64,000 nucleotides of DNA, from positions 3,410,001 through 3,474,000 of the forward strand of contig NZ_JBDOIO010000003.1 of NCBI RefSeq assembly GCF_039831995.1, given 5' to 3'. Positions within the stretch are counted from its first letter, which is position 1. Each line of letters starts with the position of its first letter. This DNA comes from Paenibacillus pabuli. Its GTDB lineage: Bacteria; Bacillota; Bacilli; Paenibacillales; Paenibacillaceae. The position numbers and the translations under genes were made by a program. Under the pieces are notes generated by a model that saw only the letters and a program-made list of their open reading frames with translations, was not told the DNA's origin and made no database searches. Below are positions 54,637-63,904 of the stretch, in pieces.

Positions 54637-55626
54637 TTAGAAAATAATCCAGTACAGCAAGCCTGCCAGTACAGCCGTAATTGGAATGGTGATGAACCAC
54701 GTAATAATGATACGTCCGGCCAAGCCCCATTTTACAGCAGAGAAACGCTTCGCGGAACCTACACCCAAAATAGCGGATGTAATGGCGTGCGTTGTACTCA
54801 CTGGAAGATGCAGCAATGTTGCCGTGAATATAACGGAAGCCGCGGATAAATCGGCAGCAAAGCCGTTGATCGGTTCAATTTTGAAGATTTTGGTTCCCAT
54901 CGTTTTGATGATTTTCCAACCACCGATGGAAGTCCCCAGTGCCATTGCCGTTGCCGCAGAGATTTTAACCCACAGCGGAACTTCAAGATGATCCTGCACA
55001 CCTGCTGCTACGAGCGCAAATGTGATAATCCCCATGGCCTTTTGAGCATCATTCGTACCATGTGTGAACGCCTGCAGTGCAGCGGTGAAAATCTGTACCG
55101 TACGAAAACCCTTGTTCACGGTGTGCGGACTGCGTTTGGCAAAAATATATTTGAGAATGGTCATGACCACATACCCTATGGCAAATGCAATCAGCGGGGA
55201 TAACAACAGCCCCTCGACGATCTCAATGAATCCGCCCCATTTGACTTTATCGGAACCTGCTCCCACGAATACGGCCCCGGCAAGTGCTCCGATCAATGCA
55301 TGTGAGGAAGATGAAGGAATCCCAAACCACCAGGTCACGAGGTTCCAGATAATTGCGGCAATCAAGGTGACTATGACGACCTCTATCCCGTTATCCAGCT
55401 TCGTGGGGTCTGTAACGCTTCCTCCGATCGTCTTCGCTACTCCCGTAAACATCATCGCACCGACAAAGTTCATGACCGCTGCGAGAATGATCGCCCGGCG
55501 CGGGGTCAGTGCCCGAGTGGATACCGAAGTTGCAATGGCATTCGCAGTGTCGTGAAAACCGTTGATGAAGTCAAACGCCAGTGCAAGGAAGACGACTATA
55601 CCTAATACCCAAATCGTTGTTTCCAT
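54637..55626 (-). CDS. pit: Inorganic phosphate transporter, Pit family
   Basis: The 329-residue membrane protein has the two PHO4/Pit signature repeats DFINGFHDTANAIATS (near the N terminus) and HGTNDAQKAMG (middle), and about ten helices. It imports phosphate, often as a metal complex. It follows the DUF47 gene by 14 bases, the usual arrangement for low-affinity phosphate uptake. The ATG has a strong aaggagcc site. Confidence 0.92.
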   Translation of the reverse strand: METTIWVLGIVVFLALAFDFINGFHDTANAIATSVSTRALTPRRAIILAAVMNFVGAMMFTGVAKTIGGSVTDPTKLDNGIEVVIVTLIAAIIWNLVTWWFGIPSSSSHALIGALAGAVFVGAGSDKVKWGGFIEIVEGLLLSPLIAFAIGYVVMTILKYIFAKRSPHTVNKGFRTVQIFTAALQAFTHGTNDAQKAMGIITFALVAAGVQDHLEVPLWVKISAATAMALGTSIGGWKIIKTMGTKIFKIEPINGFAADLSAASVIFTATLLHLPVSTTHAITSAILGVGSAKRFSAVKWGLAGRIIITWFITIPITAVLAGLLYWIIF

Positions 55627-55640
55627 TATTCTCTGGCTCC

Positions 55641-56255
55641 TTAAGAATTACGCATAATGATGGATTCCAGCATGTTAGCTACGTCTTCACAAGCATCTGT
55701 CGTTGTCTCAAGACGCTCATAAATTTCCTTGCGCTTGATCAATTCAATCGGATCAGACACGGTAGCGAAGAGATGCTTGATGCACATGCGCAATACTTCG
55801 TCGCCCTGGTTCTCCAGATCGTTCAGACGAATCGTATATTCGCGGATCGCCAGCAATTTTTTCTGGGACAGCAAATGGATCGCTTTTTGAATTTCGTAAG
55901 CCGATTGGCGCAAAATCTCAGCGAACTGCACGATGAATTCATCCGGATCAGTCAGTTGGTACATATAGAAACGGGAAGCTGTTGCTTCGAGCCCGTCCAA
56001 TACGTCATCAAGTGTTGTTGTCAATTCCATGATGTCATCACGCTCGATTGGCGTAATAAATGTTTTGTTGAGCTCCATAATGATCGTATGCACATAGTCA
56101 TCGCACTTGGACTCGTATTTTTTCATTTCATTGGTAAACAGAGTTACATCCTGAAGGTTGGAAACATGCTCTGAGAAATAGTCAGCTGCCTGTACGACAG
56201 TATCCGCCATATTCTCTAATGTTTCGAAAAATATATCCTTCTTCTTTATTCTCAT
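55641..56255 (-). CDS. DUF47 family protein (PhoU-like, Pit accessory)
   Basis: The 204-residue helical protein matches DUF47 (FFETLENMADTVVQAADYFSEH, TTTLDDVLDGLEA with conserved acidic metal-binding residues). It is a cytoplasmic partner of the Pit transporter encoded next. The ATG at 56255 has aaagggg upstream. The in-frame region back to 56327 has no site and looks like leader. Confidence 0.88.
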   Translation of the reverse strand: MRIKKKDIFFETLENMADTVVQAADYFSEHVSNLQDVTLFTNEMKKYESKCDDYVHTIIMELNKTFITPIERDDIMELTTTLDDVLDGLEATASRFYMYQLTDPDEFIVQFAEILRQSAYEIQKAIHLLSQKKLLAIREYTIRLNDLENQGDEVLRMCIKHLFATVSDPIELIKRKEIYERLETTTDACEDVANMLESIIMRNS

Positions 56256-56537
56256 CGTCCTATCCCCTTTACGAGAAATTGCTGATAACCGTGAAACATG
56301 AAATGACAACCTTTGATATCTTATCATATTTGTTTCATGGTTTGTACAAAAGCTGCGATCCTTTTTTATATTCTTATCACATTAATCTGAAATGAATCTT
56401 AATTATTTGGAATCGATGGAAAAATGATGCTAGGATTTTACACTGCGTTTACAAAACATAAACTGACAGGATTCGACTTTCGTTTTTGATCAGCATATTA
56501 ATGAAGCAAGCGAAGGAATTTGATCTTAAATTAAATC

Positions 56538-57617
56538 TTAATTTTGAACTTGATTTTGGACTTCAATATGACTTGCGAAGTCAGGTTGGTTCGGAACGAT
56601 ACTGATAAAGGTTTGGCCTGGAACCAGGGCCGCTTCTGTCCCATTTTGCACAAAACGAATAATATCACCCGGTTTCTTCACCCACTGACCACGAACCATC
56701 TTGCCTTTTTGAAACAGCATCGCTTCCCCGCCCTGTTCCACATTGACGGACAATCGGCCAACGCTGTCGAGTACCTTGTGATCCGCACCCGCTACAATAA
56801 TGTTCGCTGCTCCAATCTGCTCTCCATTATCCTGATCCTGATCGGGCTTCCCATTCACCAGTCTCATATATCGTCCGCTAACTTCATCATAATCATACGT
56901 CACCCGGTAACTATCCAATAAATAATGAATATCGAATTGAGCTGCAGGTTCTCCTGCGGAAGTGGAGCCTTCCTCATTATAGATGTAGACGGGGGATTCG
57001 GTATCGTGGCTGTACCCCTTGATGTCCGCTCCCTCTCTAAGCTTGTCCGCTGAAGTATACAGATTGTGCGGTGCCTTCCGATCCGAAGAACGCCAGAAGT
57101 ACGGTCCGCTGTTCGAGATTTCATCCATGTGCTGCTTCTGCTGCTTTTGCAAAATGGAATACGCGTCAGGACTGCCGCCCGCATGTACTAGCACGCCATC
57201 GTAACTCTCGCCCAGTTCAATCAGATACGGACGAATGCTGCGTACAGGTCCCACGGTCTCTGCACCGCCCTGACTCTGGAAGATGGCAATGAACCGGGTA
57301 ATTCCGCCCTCTGCAAGAACCTCAATAATAATATCTGCCGAACTCAGACCAGACTGGGGCCTGGCGGCAGGTGCATTGTTAATCATGACCGCGAGTGGTC
57401 TCTGGGTAACGGCCTCCTCCACCGGCAATCCAGTCAGCGGTGCGGTGAACAGCGGCGCTGCCGGTTCTTGTATCTCTTGCTGCTCTTCTACAGGCGCAGG
57501 TACAGATTCCGGCTCCGGCGGCTGCGCTGCCTCCTTATTCTGACAAGCTACCAGGCTTATGGCGAGAATCAGCAATGATGCAGCAGAGGCTGCCTTATTC
57601 CATTTTAATGACTTCAA
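56538..57617 (-). CDS. DUF3048 domain lipoprotein (YerB-like)
   Basis: The 359-residue protein has a lipoprotein signal (MKSLKWNKAASAASLLILAI, then the lipid cysteine of SLVAC), a Pro/Glu-rich linker to about residue 55, and the DUF3048 domain (RPLAVMINNAPAARPQSGLS, later VRSIRPYLIELGESYDGVLV). YerB of Bacillus is related; the function is unknown but probably acts outside the membrane. The start is TTG at 57617 with an exact aggaggt site. Confidence 0.85.
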   Translation of the reverse strand: MKSLKWNKAASAASLLILAISLVACQNKEAAQPPEPESVPAPVEEQQEIQEPAAPLFTAPLTGLPVEEAVTQRPLAVMINNAPAARPQSGLSSADIIIEVLAEGGITRFIAIFQSQGGAETVGPVRSIRPYLIELGESYDGVLVHAGGSPDAYSILQKQQKQHMDEISNSGPYFWRSSDRKAPHNLYTSADKLREGADIKGYSHDTESPVYIYNEEGSTSAGEPAAQFDIHYLLDSYRVTYDYDEVSGRYMRLVNGKPDQDQDNGEQIGAANIIVAGADHKVLDSVGRLSVNVEQGGEAMLFQKGKMVRGQWVKKPGDIIRFVQNGTEAALVPGQTFISIVPNQPDFASHIEVQNQVQN

Positions 57618-57957
57618 TCGTTGTACCTCCTGTACAATGGCCTAGGTCTAAGGTGTGATGATTTCTGGATGTGGATAACCATTTCACGTTTTTCTTTCCA
57701 TTTAATCACACGCGCCACCATTTGTCTTCGATATAAAGGCGATTTTCTACCCCGGAGTCAAGGAATTGAAACGATGAATCGGAATTCATTTATGTCTTAA
57801 ATGTGAACTCATCAAAGCTTACTTAAAATTTTAACTAGATTGTGATTTTTATCACAAACAAAATGACTTTTGAACTATACAATAAAGACATCAAAGGTGA
57901 TCACTTAGAAAACCAAAACAAACAACACACACTAGATTCCATGAAGGAGTGGTTTAT
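57618..57957. other. Intergenic region between DUF3048 and DoxX genes
   Basis: About 340 bases separating divergent genes. It holds a perfect reverse DnaA box (TGTGGATAA at 57670-57678), an FNR/Rex-type dyad at 57840-57857 and a -10 element near 57876-57883. Confidence 0.55.
57840..57857. promoter_or_regulatory. FNR- or Rex-type operator upstream of the DoxX gene
   Basis: TTGTGATTTTTATCACAA has exact seven-base arms. It fits the FNR/CRP consensus TGTGA-N6-TCACA fully and the Rex consensus TTGTGAA-N4-TTCACAA at all but two bases. Its centre is about 40-41.5 bases before the start point predicted from the TATACAAT -10 element, the position typical of FNR activation. Confidence 0.6.
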
Positions 57958-58497
57958 ATGTTCAGCTTCAACCAATGGCTTAGAGAAAACAAAGTGGCAA
58001 TGTGGATTTTGACAGTACTTCGGGTATACATCGGTTATGACTGGATGACTCACGGATGGGGCAAATTGACAGGCGGCTTCCAGGCTGGCGGTTTCCTCGC
58101 TGGGGCAGTAGAAAAAGCAACAGGCGAAAGCCCAACCGTTCAGGCTTGGTGGGGAACATTCCTTGAGAAATTCGCAGTACCGAATGCCGGATTGTTCGAC
58201 TTCCTTATCCCTCTCGGCGAATTCTTGGTAGGTCTTGGTCTCATCCTTGGCTGCTTCACAACACTGGCTGCACTGATGGCCCTCGTGATGAACTTCGCGT
58301 TCCTCTTCTCGGGTACAGTGAGCACGAATGCACAACTGGTTCTGATGCAAATCTTCCTCGTCGTCGCTGGTGCCAATGCTGGTAAAATCGGTCTAGATCA
58401 CTGGGTACTGCCTTACCTTCGCGGGTTGTTCAGCCGTGGCAAAGGGAATCACCCCAAAGATACAACAACGATAAATGCAGCTCAAAAAACAGCGTAA
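57958..58497 (+). CDS. DoxX family membrane protein
   Basis: The 179-residue protein has four membrane helices and the DoxX pattern (ILTVLRVYIGYDWMTHGWGK, FLIPLGEFLVGLGLILG). Relatives take part in oxidative-stress or quinone-related complexes, but the biochemical function is not settled. The ATG at 57958 has gaaggagtg at good spacing, while the GTG at 57949 overlaps it. An FNR/Rex-type site upstream suggests expression linked to oxygen or redox state. Confidence 0.8.
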   Translation: MFSFNQWLRENKVAMWILTVLRVYIGYDWMTHGWGKLTGGFQAGGFLAGAVEKATGESPTVQAWWGTFLEKFAVPNAGLFDFLIPLGEFLVGLGLILGCFTTLAALMALVMNFAFLFSGTVSTNAQLVLMQIFLVVAGANAGKIGLDHWVLPYLRGLFSRGKGNHPKDTTTINAAQKTA

Positions 58498-58626
58498 CGT
58501 TCAGTATACCATAACAGCCCTGCTCCCCATCCCCCGGGGAACGGGGCTTTTTCATGCCTGACTTGCCCCTGCACGGAATCACGTATTATGATGAACATAT
58601 AGATTATAACCAAAGGAGTCCCCCAC

Positions 58627-58839
58627 ATGCCCACTCAACGCCGTCTTGAGACTGAAGCCGATTTCCAGGAAGCCATGGATATGAAGTACAAAGTCCGGGT
58701 TTTTCAGGATAACCACCAGATTGATTCCGGTGGTATCATTATCCGTTTTGACAGCAAAACGATTGTTGTCCAGTCCAGTGTCAGTGAACTTGCCTATCAT
58801 TCCCGTACAGATTGCGAGTTCTTCGAAATCCGGAAATAG
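58627..58839 (+). CDS. Small hypothetical protein
   Basis: The 70-residue protein is not recognised. It seems to form a small beta-rich fold (YKVRVFQDNHQIDSGGIIIRF). The strong aaaggagt site and a following terminator support a real gene. No partner is apparent. Confidence 0.65.
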   Translation: MPTQRRLETEADFQEAMDMKYKVRVFQDNHQIDSGGIIIRFDSKTIVVQSSVSELAYHSRTDCEFFEIRK

Positions 58840-58856
58840 ATATATAGACTTACACC

Positions 58857-58905
58857 AAAAAAAAGGTTCCCTCCGCCAATATTACTGGGCGAAGGAACCT
58901 TTTTG
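58857..58905. terminator. Bidirectional intrinsic terminator
   Basis: GGTTCC/GGAACC outer and CGCC/GGCG inner stems with A and T runs on both flanks, between the converging small gene and dioxygenase gene. Confidence 0.8.
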
Positions 58906-58995
58906 TTTTTTTTATTATGCATAAGTGGTTCATGTCTGAATGTCATCATATAGAGAGGGCTGTATTGTACAGCTATCCCTCTTGTCTGCTCCAAG

Positions 58996-59784
58996 TTACA
59001 CGCCGTCACCGAATTGCCAGCAGTTCAAACTGAGCGTTCCATATGGGTAAGACTGGAATAAACGCTTCGCCTTTCGGGACATGTCTGCTGTGCCCATGGC
59101 GTAGAACAGGGGTGCCAAATGCTCTGTTCCATATGAAGGAACTGCAGTCCGGGCATTCGGAGCTTTTTTGTCATATTGAAACAGCTCTCTTGTATTCCAT
59201 TTCTGCAGCCGTTCTTCCATCCAATTATCGAACTCCACGGCCCAATCCTGCGGTTCATCTTCGTTGTCACCAAGTAATCGCAGATTATGAACGGTACCGC
59301 CACTGCCTATGATCAGCACATCGTCATGACGCAGCTGCTCAAGCATCCGGCCAATATCATACTGTTCCTGGGGTGAGCGCAGCGAATCTACAGAGACGAC
59401 AACGACAGGGATATCTGCCTCCGGATACATATGCAGCAGCGGCACCCACACTCCGTGGTCCAGGCCTCTGCCCCGAACAGGCTGATGCGCCAGATTGCTG
59501 CGGGTAAAGAGGGCGCAGATCTCACTCGCGAGTTCAGATTGTCCTGGCGCCGGGTAATCAATTGTATACATATTAGAGGGAAATCCGTAGAAATCATGCA
59601 ACGTCTGATGTGTATCGTCCATTGTCACGGAAGGCTCGGGACAATCCCAATGCGCCGTAAATACAACAATGGCTTTTGGAGCCGGCAGCCTGTCGCCAAG
59701 CTGGTTCAGGAATCGAGTGTAGTCATTGCTCTCTACCGCCAGAGCGGGAGAACCATGCGCAATGAAAAATGCGGGTAATGTCAT
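58996..59784 (-). CDS. LigB-type dioxygenase (DODA family, YgiD-like)
   Basis: The 262-residue protein matches the class III extradiol dioxygenases of the DODA group. Metal-binding residues lie in FIAHGSPAL, FTAHWDCPEP and RGLDHGVWVPL, and the end FQSYPYGTLSLNCWQFG is typical. It opens catechol-type rings such as DOPA, or has related activity; the natural substrate is unknown. ATG at 59784 follows ggagg at good spacing, unlike the TTG at 59793. Confidence 0.87.
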   Translation of the reverse strand: MTLPAFFIAHGSPALAVESNDYTRFLNQLGDRLPAPKAIVVFTAHWDCPEPSVTMDDTHQTLHDFYGFPSNMYTIDYPAPGQSELASEICALFTRSNLAHQPVRGRGLDHGVWVPLLHMYPEADIPVVVVSVDSLRSPQEQYDIGRMLEQLRHDDVLIIGSGGTVHNLRLLGDNEDEPQDWAVEFDNWMEERLQKWNTRELFQYDKKAPNARTAVPSYGTEHLAPLFYAMGTADMSRKAKRLFQSYPYGTLSLNCWQFGDGV

Positions 59785-59951
59785 TGCTGCCAACCTCCAG
59801 ACACGATAGAATGGTCACGCTTCTATACTACTCCTCTATTCTACCGCGTAGAAGACGCTTTTCCAAGCTGACATCCCGAAACTGCCCAATCACACAGTTC
59901 TGGTTCTCCACTTCACTGTGTGTTTGATTGCTTCAGGCGTCCTCCAAGCCA

Positions 59952-60782
59952 TCAAATCATCCAGTGCTGCCAATCCTGTTCGATCTTCTGACGTTCACCG
60001 AGCCATTCCCGGGTACGCGAGATCAGCTGTTCCCGCTCTTTGCCGGAAGAGAAGGTGTGATCACCCTGGAAAATAATCTCCTTGTCGCAGCGCCCTTCCT
60101 GACGCATCCAGAATACCTTCTGATACAGGAAAGCATAGTCTACGGGAATGATGTCATCCGACGTTCCGTGCACGACCAGAACATCGCCGTTAAACTTGAC
60201 AGCTTCCTGGAAGGGCTGATGCTCAGCCAGTGATTCGAAGAAAGCCGGAGTGAACTTGTAAGCGAGGTAATCAGCCGAGCCCTGCTTCACGCCCAGATCG
60301 TACACCTCACGCCCCGTAATCTTCACGATGTCATTGAACGGATATCCCACGGCAGACCACATGACCAGATTCTTGACACGTTTATCACGGATGGCCGTGA
60401 GCAGAGCAACTGCTCCGCCCAGACTGTGACCAATCAATGTCACACGGGTTGGGTCCACATCGCTGCAGTTCACCGCGTAATCCAGCACGGAACGGGTCTG
60501 CGCAATCATGGAATCCAGCCCTTCAGCTCCATACTCACCGCTGCTCTCCCCGCAGCCGATGTAATCAAAGCGCAGTACCAGGTATCCATCCTCAGCCAGT
60601 TCACGTGCGGTCTTCACGAACAGGCGATCCACGCCAATCCGGCTGCCAACGAAACCGTGGCAAATGACTGCCAAAGGCACTCGCTGCTGGTGATTACCCT
60701 CCTTGATATCCCTAACCACGGGATAATGAATTGTAGCTGTTAGTTCTTCCTGCCCATGACGGATACTGATCTGACGCTCCAT
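59952..60782 (-). CDS. Alpha/beta hydrolase
   Basis: The 276-residue protein has an alpha/beta-hydrolase fold with the nucleophile elbow IGHSLGGA, oxyanion region VICHGFVGS, aspartate in VVHGTSDDIIPVDYA and histidine in FQGDHTFSS. It resembles esterases of the feruloyl/cinnamoyl type and dienelactone-like hydrolases. The substrate is not determined. ATG at 60782 follows aaagggg; the longer frame to 60821 has no site. A promoter TTGACT-17-TATTAT lies upstream. Confidence 0.85.
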   Translation of the reverse strand: MERQISIRHGQEELTATIHYPVVRDIKEGNHQQRVPLAVICHGFVGSRIGVDRLFVKTARELAEDGYLVLRFDYIGCGESSGEYGAEGLDSMIAQTRSVLDYAVNCSDVDPTRVTLIGHSLGGAVALLTAIRDKRVKNLVMWSAVGYPFNDIVKITGREVYDLGVKQGSADYLAYKFTPAFFESLAEHQPFQEAVKFNGDVLVVHGTSDDIIPVDYAFLYQKVFWMRQEGRCDKEIIFQGDHTFSSGKEREQLISRTREWLGERQKIEQDWQHWMI

Positions 60783-60875
60783 GCTAATTTCCCCTTTCCA
60801 TTCTTGCCTTTGCTCGTTCATTGGTTAATTGTATATAAATCCGATATGTTTAATGTGTATTAAGATGTTAGTAGT

Positions 60876-60904
60876 ATAATATCATCCTGGGAACCTCAAG
60901 TCAA
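60876..60904 (-). promoter_or_regulatory. Promoter of the alpha/beta hydrolase gene
   Basis: TTGACT and TATTAT spaced by 17 bases on the minus strand, about 94 bases before the start codon. Confidence 0.6.
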
Positions 60905-61052
60905 CGTGAGGAAACAACCTGTTCAAGAGGCTATTTTCCATTTATCAAACGAACGTTATAAAATCTTTAGAATTCGAACGTATCTTCAATGTATCGGCAA
61001 AAATATGCCCTGATTGAATGAAAAGAAATCGAATTCTTCTATGCATTCTGTT

Positions 61053-61081
61053 TTTACGAACATGGAAATTTTAGGTACAAT
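61053..61081 (+). promoter_or_regulatory. Promoter of the two-component operon
   Basis: TTTACG and TACAAT spaced by 17 bases, 78 bases before the response-regulator start. Confidence 0.5.
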
Positions 61082-61132
61082 AGAAACTCATATATCAAAA
61101 GGAAACGGAGACGGCAGTAAGGAGTAACAGCC

Positions 61133-61162
61133 TTGAACACGACTGCCAGGAAATCACCATGA
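61133..61162 (+). CDS. Possible nine-residue leader peptide overlapping the response-regulator start
   Basis: TTG at 61133, eight bases after an aaggag site, opens a frame MNTTARKSP whose stop overlaps the response-regulator ATG as ATGA. This could couple translation of the regulator to the leader. It may be only a chance reading frame. Confidence 0.35.
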   Translation: MNTTARKSP

Positions 61163-61857
61163 ACGAGACTATTTTAATTGTAGATGATGAAAAGGATATT
61201 GTGGCTCTGATTCATCAGACGCTCACGCAGGAAGGATATAACGTGTCCACTGCATCAAGTGGCACCGAGGCATTACAGCTTCTCGGTGATCCGCCGGATC
61301 TGATCCTGCTGGATATTATGATGCCCGGCATGAGCGGATTCGAGCTCTGCCGGCTGATTCGGGATGAGGTGAGCTGTCCCATCCTCTTTCTCAGTGCGAG
61401 ACAGGCCGAAATGGACCGGATTCAAGGGTTATCCATCGGCGGAGATGATTATATGACGAAGCCGTTCAGTCTTGGGGAATTGAAAGCAAGAGTGGCTGCC
61501 CACTTGCGCCGTTCCCGTCGCGATGGCGTTCAGCCGCGCGTGAATGAGCCTGCGTTTTACAGATACGGATCCTTGCAAATGGACCTGAAGGGACGCACGG
61601 TAACGATCATGCAGCATGCCATTCCGCTCACGCTCAAGGAGTATGATCTGGTGGAACTGCTGGCCACGCACCCTGGGCAGGTTTTCTCCAAGGAACAGCT
61701 GTATGACCGCATATGGGGCCTCGAAGCAACAGGAGATACGACCACGATCACAGAACATGTCAAAAAAATAAGGGCCAAGCTGGCAGCAGCCGACCCGGAT
61801 CATGCGTATATCTCGACGGTATGGGGTGTCGGGTACAAATGGGAGCCCGTGCGATGA
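61159..61857 (+). CDS. Response regulator, OmpR/PhoB family
   Basis: The 232-residue protein has a receiver domain (acidic pair D9-D10, phosphorylated D52 in LILLDIMMPG, lysine in MTKPF) and a winged-helix DNA-binding domain (KEYDLVELLATHPGQVFSKE, TTTITEHVKKIRAKL). It is partnered by the kinase gene, which overlaps its end by four bases. The regulated genes are not known; no transporter or other obvious target adjoins. Confidence 0.92.
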   Translation: MNETILIVDDEKDIVALIHQTLTQEGYNVSTASSGTEALQLLGDPPDLILLDIMMPGMSGFELCRLIRDEVSCPILFLSARQAEMDRIQGLSIGGDDYMTKPFSLGELKARVAAHLRRSRRDGVQPRVNEPAFYRYGSLQMDLKGRTVTIMQHAIPLTLKEYDLVELLATHPGQVFSKEQLYDRIWGLEATGDTTTITEHVKKIRAKLAAADPDHAYISTVWGVGYKWEPVR

Positions 61858-63317
61858 TTAAGGAACGCTGGCCGATCAAAAAACAATTAGTCTGGGCATT
61901 TGTACTCGTTATGGGGATCAGCATCGTATTGACACTTCTGACCTGGGCTGCGGGCATATCGTTCCTCTTCTCCAACCAATGGCTGCAGCCAGCCAATTTT
62001 TATGAGTCTCAAATTCCCGACATTCAGCACACTGTGCAGGAGCAGGCGAAGCATCAGATCCAGTGGACCGACACGGCCAATCAGGCCAAGCTGGAACAGC
62101 TGCTGCCACCGGAAGGCATCACCTATCAGATTGTGGATACCCACGGAAGCAGAAGATACGGAACGATTCAGGAACAGATCGTGGAGAATGAAACGGACCT
62201 GCTAAGCAGGCTGAACAGCAAGACGATCACAGATCGCACACTCGGATTCGGCGGACTGGTTACGCTCATCTCGCCTCTAAGCGGAGATCAAGGCATGTAT
62301 TCCGGGGCTCTCATCCTCCAGTACAGGCTGGAAACCAGCCCCTCCCCTTCTATATCGCCCGTCTGGACGAATACGTTTCTCTTACTTATGCTGGCTTCTC
62401 CCTTTGTTTATATTGCGGCAGCGACCTGGTTTGTGGCAGGAAGAGTGGGCCGCAATGTAAATCGCCCGATTGAGGACCTCATTTTGGCTTCCAAACGCAT
62501 CAAGGGGCAGGACCTGGACTTTACTCTGGATAACCACGCCCCCAATGAACTCGGGCTTCTCTCCGCCTCCTTCGAGGATATGCGCAAGGAACTGAAGAGC
62601 GCCTTAACCCGGGAATGGAAGCTTCAGCAGGAACGGAGTGAGCTGATGGGCGCGATCAGCCATGATTTCCGCACGCCGATGACGGTGATTCAGGGTCATG
62701 TGGAACTGCTTAAGGATTCACCCGCACATGTTGTACATACTACCGAAAGCATGAGCAGTCATCTGGACGTCATTGACCATAATGTGAAGCGAATAAATCG
62801 GCTCATTCAGGATATGACCGTAGCCGCAGGTACCGATTTTGATTATTTTCCGCTTCGCTGTGAACCGGTTGATCCTTCTTCCTTCTGGGAAATGAAGCAG
62901 CGGGAGATGGGTTTCCTGTGCTCCAGTCAACGTGTGCACTTGGCATTCAAACTTGTGGATCGACGAGCGGATAGCTCTCCACCTCTGCAACTGGATGTAC
63001 AGCGGGTTGGTCAGGTGCTGGATAACCTGGTGGCTAACAGCTTGCGTTATGTACCCCCTCAAGGGGAAATCAGAATACATGTGGATATACAGGATGTTCA
63101 GATCATGCAGGTTACCGTCTGCGATACGGGTCCAGGCTTTACCGATGCGGATCTGCCGCATTTGTTTGACCAGTTCTATCACGGCCACCAGGGACAGACC
63201 GGGCTGGGCCTGTTCACAGCCAAACGCATCGTGGAGAAGCACGGCGGAACCATATGCGCCAGTAACCTGCCTGAAGGGGGGGCTTGCATCTCTTTTACGC
63301 TCCATACTGCAGGGTAA
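61854..63317 (+). CDS. Sensor histidine kinase
   Basis: The 487-residue kinase has two membrane helices (about 11-40 and 172-197) flanking an extracellular sensor of about 130 residues, a HAMP-like linker, the phosphorylated H270 in AISHDFRTPM, the N box LDNLVANSLRYV, and G boxes DTGPGF and GQTGLGLF. Its ATG overlaps the response-regulator stop as ATGA, so it starts there and not in the longer upstream frame. The signal is unknown. Confidence 0.9.
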   Translation: MIKERWPIKKQLVWAFVLVMGISIVLTLLTWAAGISFLFSNQWLQPANFYESQIPDIQHTVQEQAKHQIQWTDTANQAKLEQLLPPEGITYQIVDTHGSRRYGTIQEQIVENETDLLSRLNSKTITDRTLGFGGLVTLISPLSGDQGMYSGALILQYRLETSPSPSISPVWTNTFLLLMLASPFVYIAAATWFVAGRVGRNVNRPIEDLILASKRIKGQDLDFTLDNHAPNELGLLSASFEDMRKELKSALTREWKLQQERSELMGAISHDFRTPMTVIQGHVELLKDSPAHVVHTTESMSSHLDVIDHNVKRINRLIQDMTVAAGTDFDYFPLRCEPVDPSSFWEMKQREMGFLCSSQRVHLAFKLVDRRADSSPPLQLDVQRVGQVLDNLVANSLRYVPPQGEIRIHVDIQDVQIMQVTVCDTGPGFTDADLPHLFDQFYHGHQGQTGLGLFTAKRIVEKHGGTICASNLPEGGACISFTLHTAG

Positions 63318-63333
63318 TTACGGATTCAAGGTG

Positions 63334-63582
63334 CTATTCATAGCTCCGGCGGAACATCTCATGGGTCTCGACCTGACCTTCCCAGCGATGCTCACGGGCA
63401 AAATCGGAACTTTCCCAGAAGCTGCCCGTCTTGTCGGGCCCCTCGCCAAGTTCAACTGCGAATTCGGTATCGTCGACAGCTCCCTGTCCCATGGGAACCA
63501 CTTCATCCTTTACACCGCGGGAGTTGCTGTTCAGCAGCAGCTTCCGTGTTAATTCATTGTTTTTATTGTTGGCTTGATTCAT
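63334..63582 (-). CDS. Small hypothetical protein
   Basis: The 82-residue protein is not recognised. It is hydrophilic, with an Asn/Lys-rich beginning and an acidic middle (GQGAVDDTEFAVELGEGPDK). A gggagtg site precedes the ATG at 63582 at good spacing. It lies head-to-head against the end of the kinase gene, with only 16 bases between. Confidence 0.6.
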   Translation of the reverse strand: MNQANNKNNELTRKLLLNSNSRGVKDEVVPMGQGAVDDTEFAVELGEGPDKTGSFWESSDFAREHRWEGQVETHEMFRRSYE

Positions 63583-63784
63583 GTCTGCACACTCCCATTC
63601 GTGGTTTTTTTCGTTTGAAATGCTACTATTGTGTTGGAATCGGCCAGCCTTTATTCATTCTTCACACAATCGTTGGATATGGACTCAGCCTATGCATATT
63701 TCACAGGAAAAATGGGGAAATTAACCGATAATATGTACATGCAAAATGAACCTCGGATTCCTTCCGGCGAAAGGGATTGAATTC

Positions 63785-63904
63785 ATGGAATTTCTAATCG
63801 ATTGGATACATGCCCACGGCAAGCTGGTGTTGTTATGTACCTGTGTCATTCTGGCTTGCGTGTACTTGTGGATACATCACAAACAGCTCTTTTATAAGGA
63901 ATGA
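63785..63904 (+). CDS. Small membrane protein, 39 residues
   Basis: MEFLIDWIHAHGK leads into one hydrophobic helix (VLLCTCVILACVYLWI), ending HHKQLFYKE. An aaaggga site lies eight bases before the ATG. The membrane segment includes two cysteines. The family is unknown. The 96 bases to the right edge end in gggggagc, a possible site for a further gene beyond the window. Confidence 0.5.
   Translation: MEFLIDWIHAHGKLVLLCTCVILACVYLWIHHKQLFYKE

Larger units (their letters stand above)
60783..61158. other. Intergenic region with two divergent promoters
   Basis: About 375 bases between the hydrolase and the two-component genes. It contains the hydrolase promoter at 60876-60904, the response-regulator promoter at 61053-61081 and a possible ten-codon leader frame at 61133-61162. 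Confidence 0.5.
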
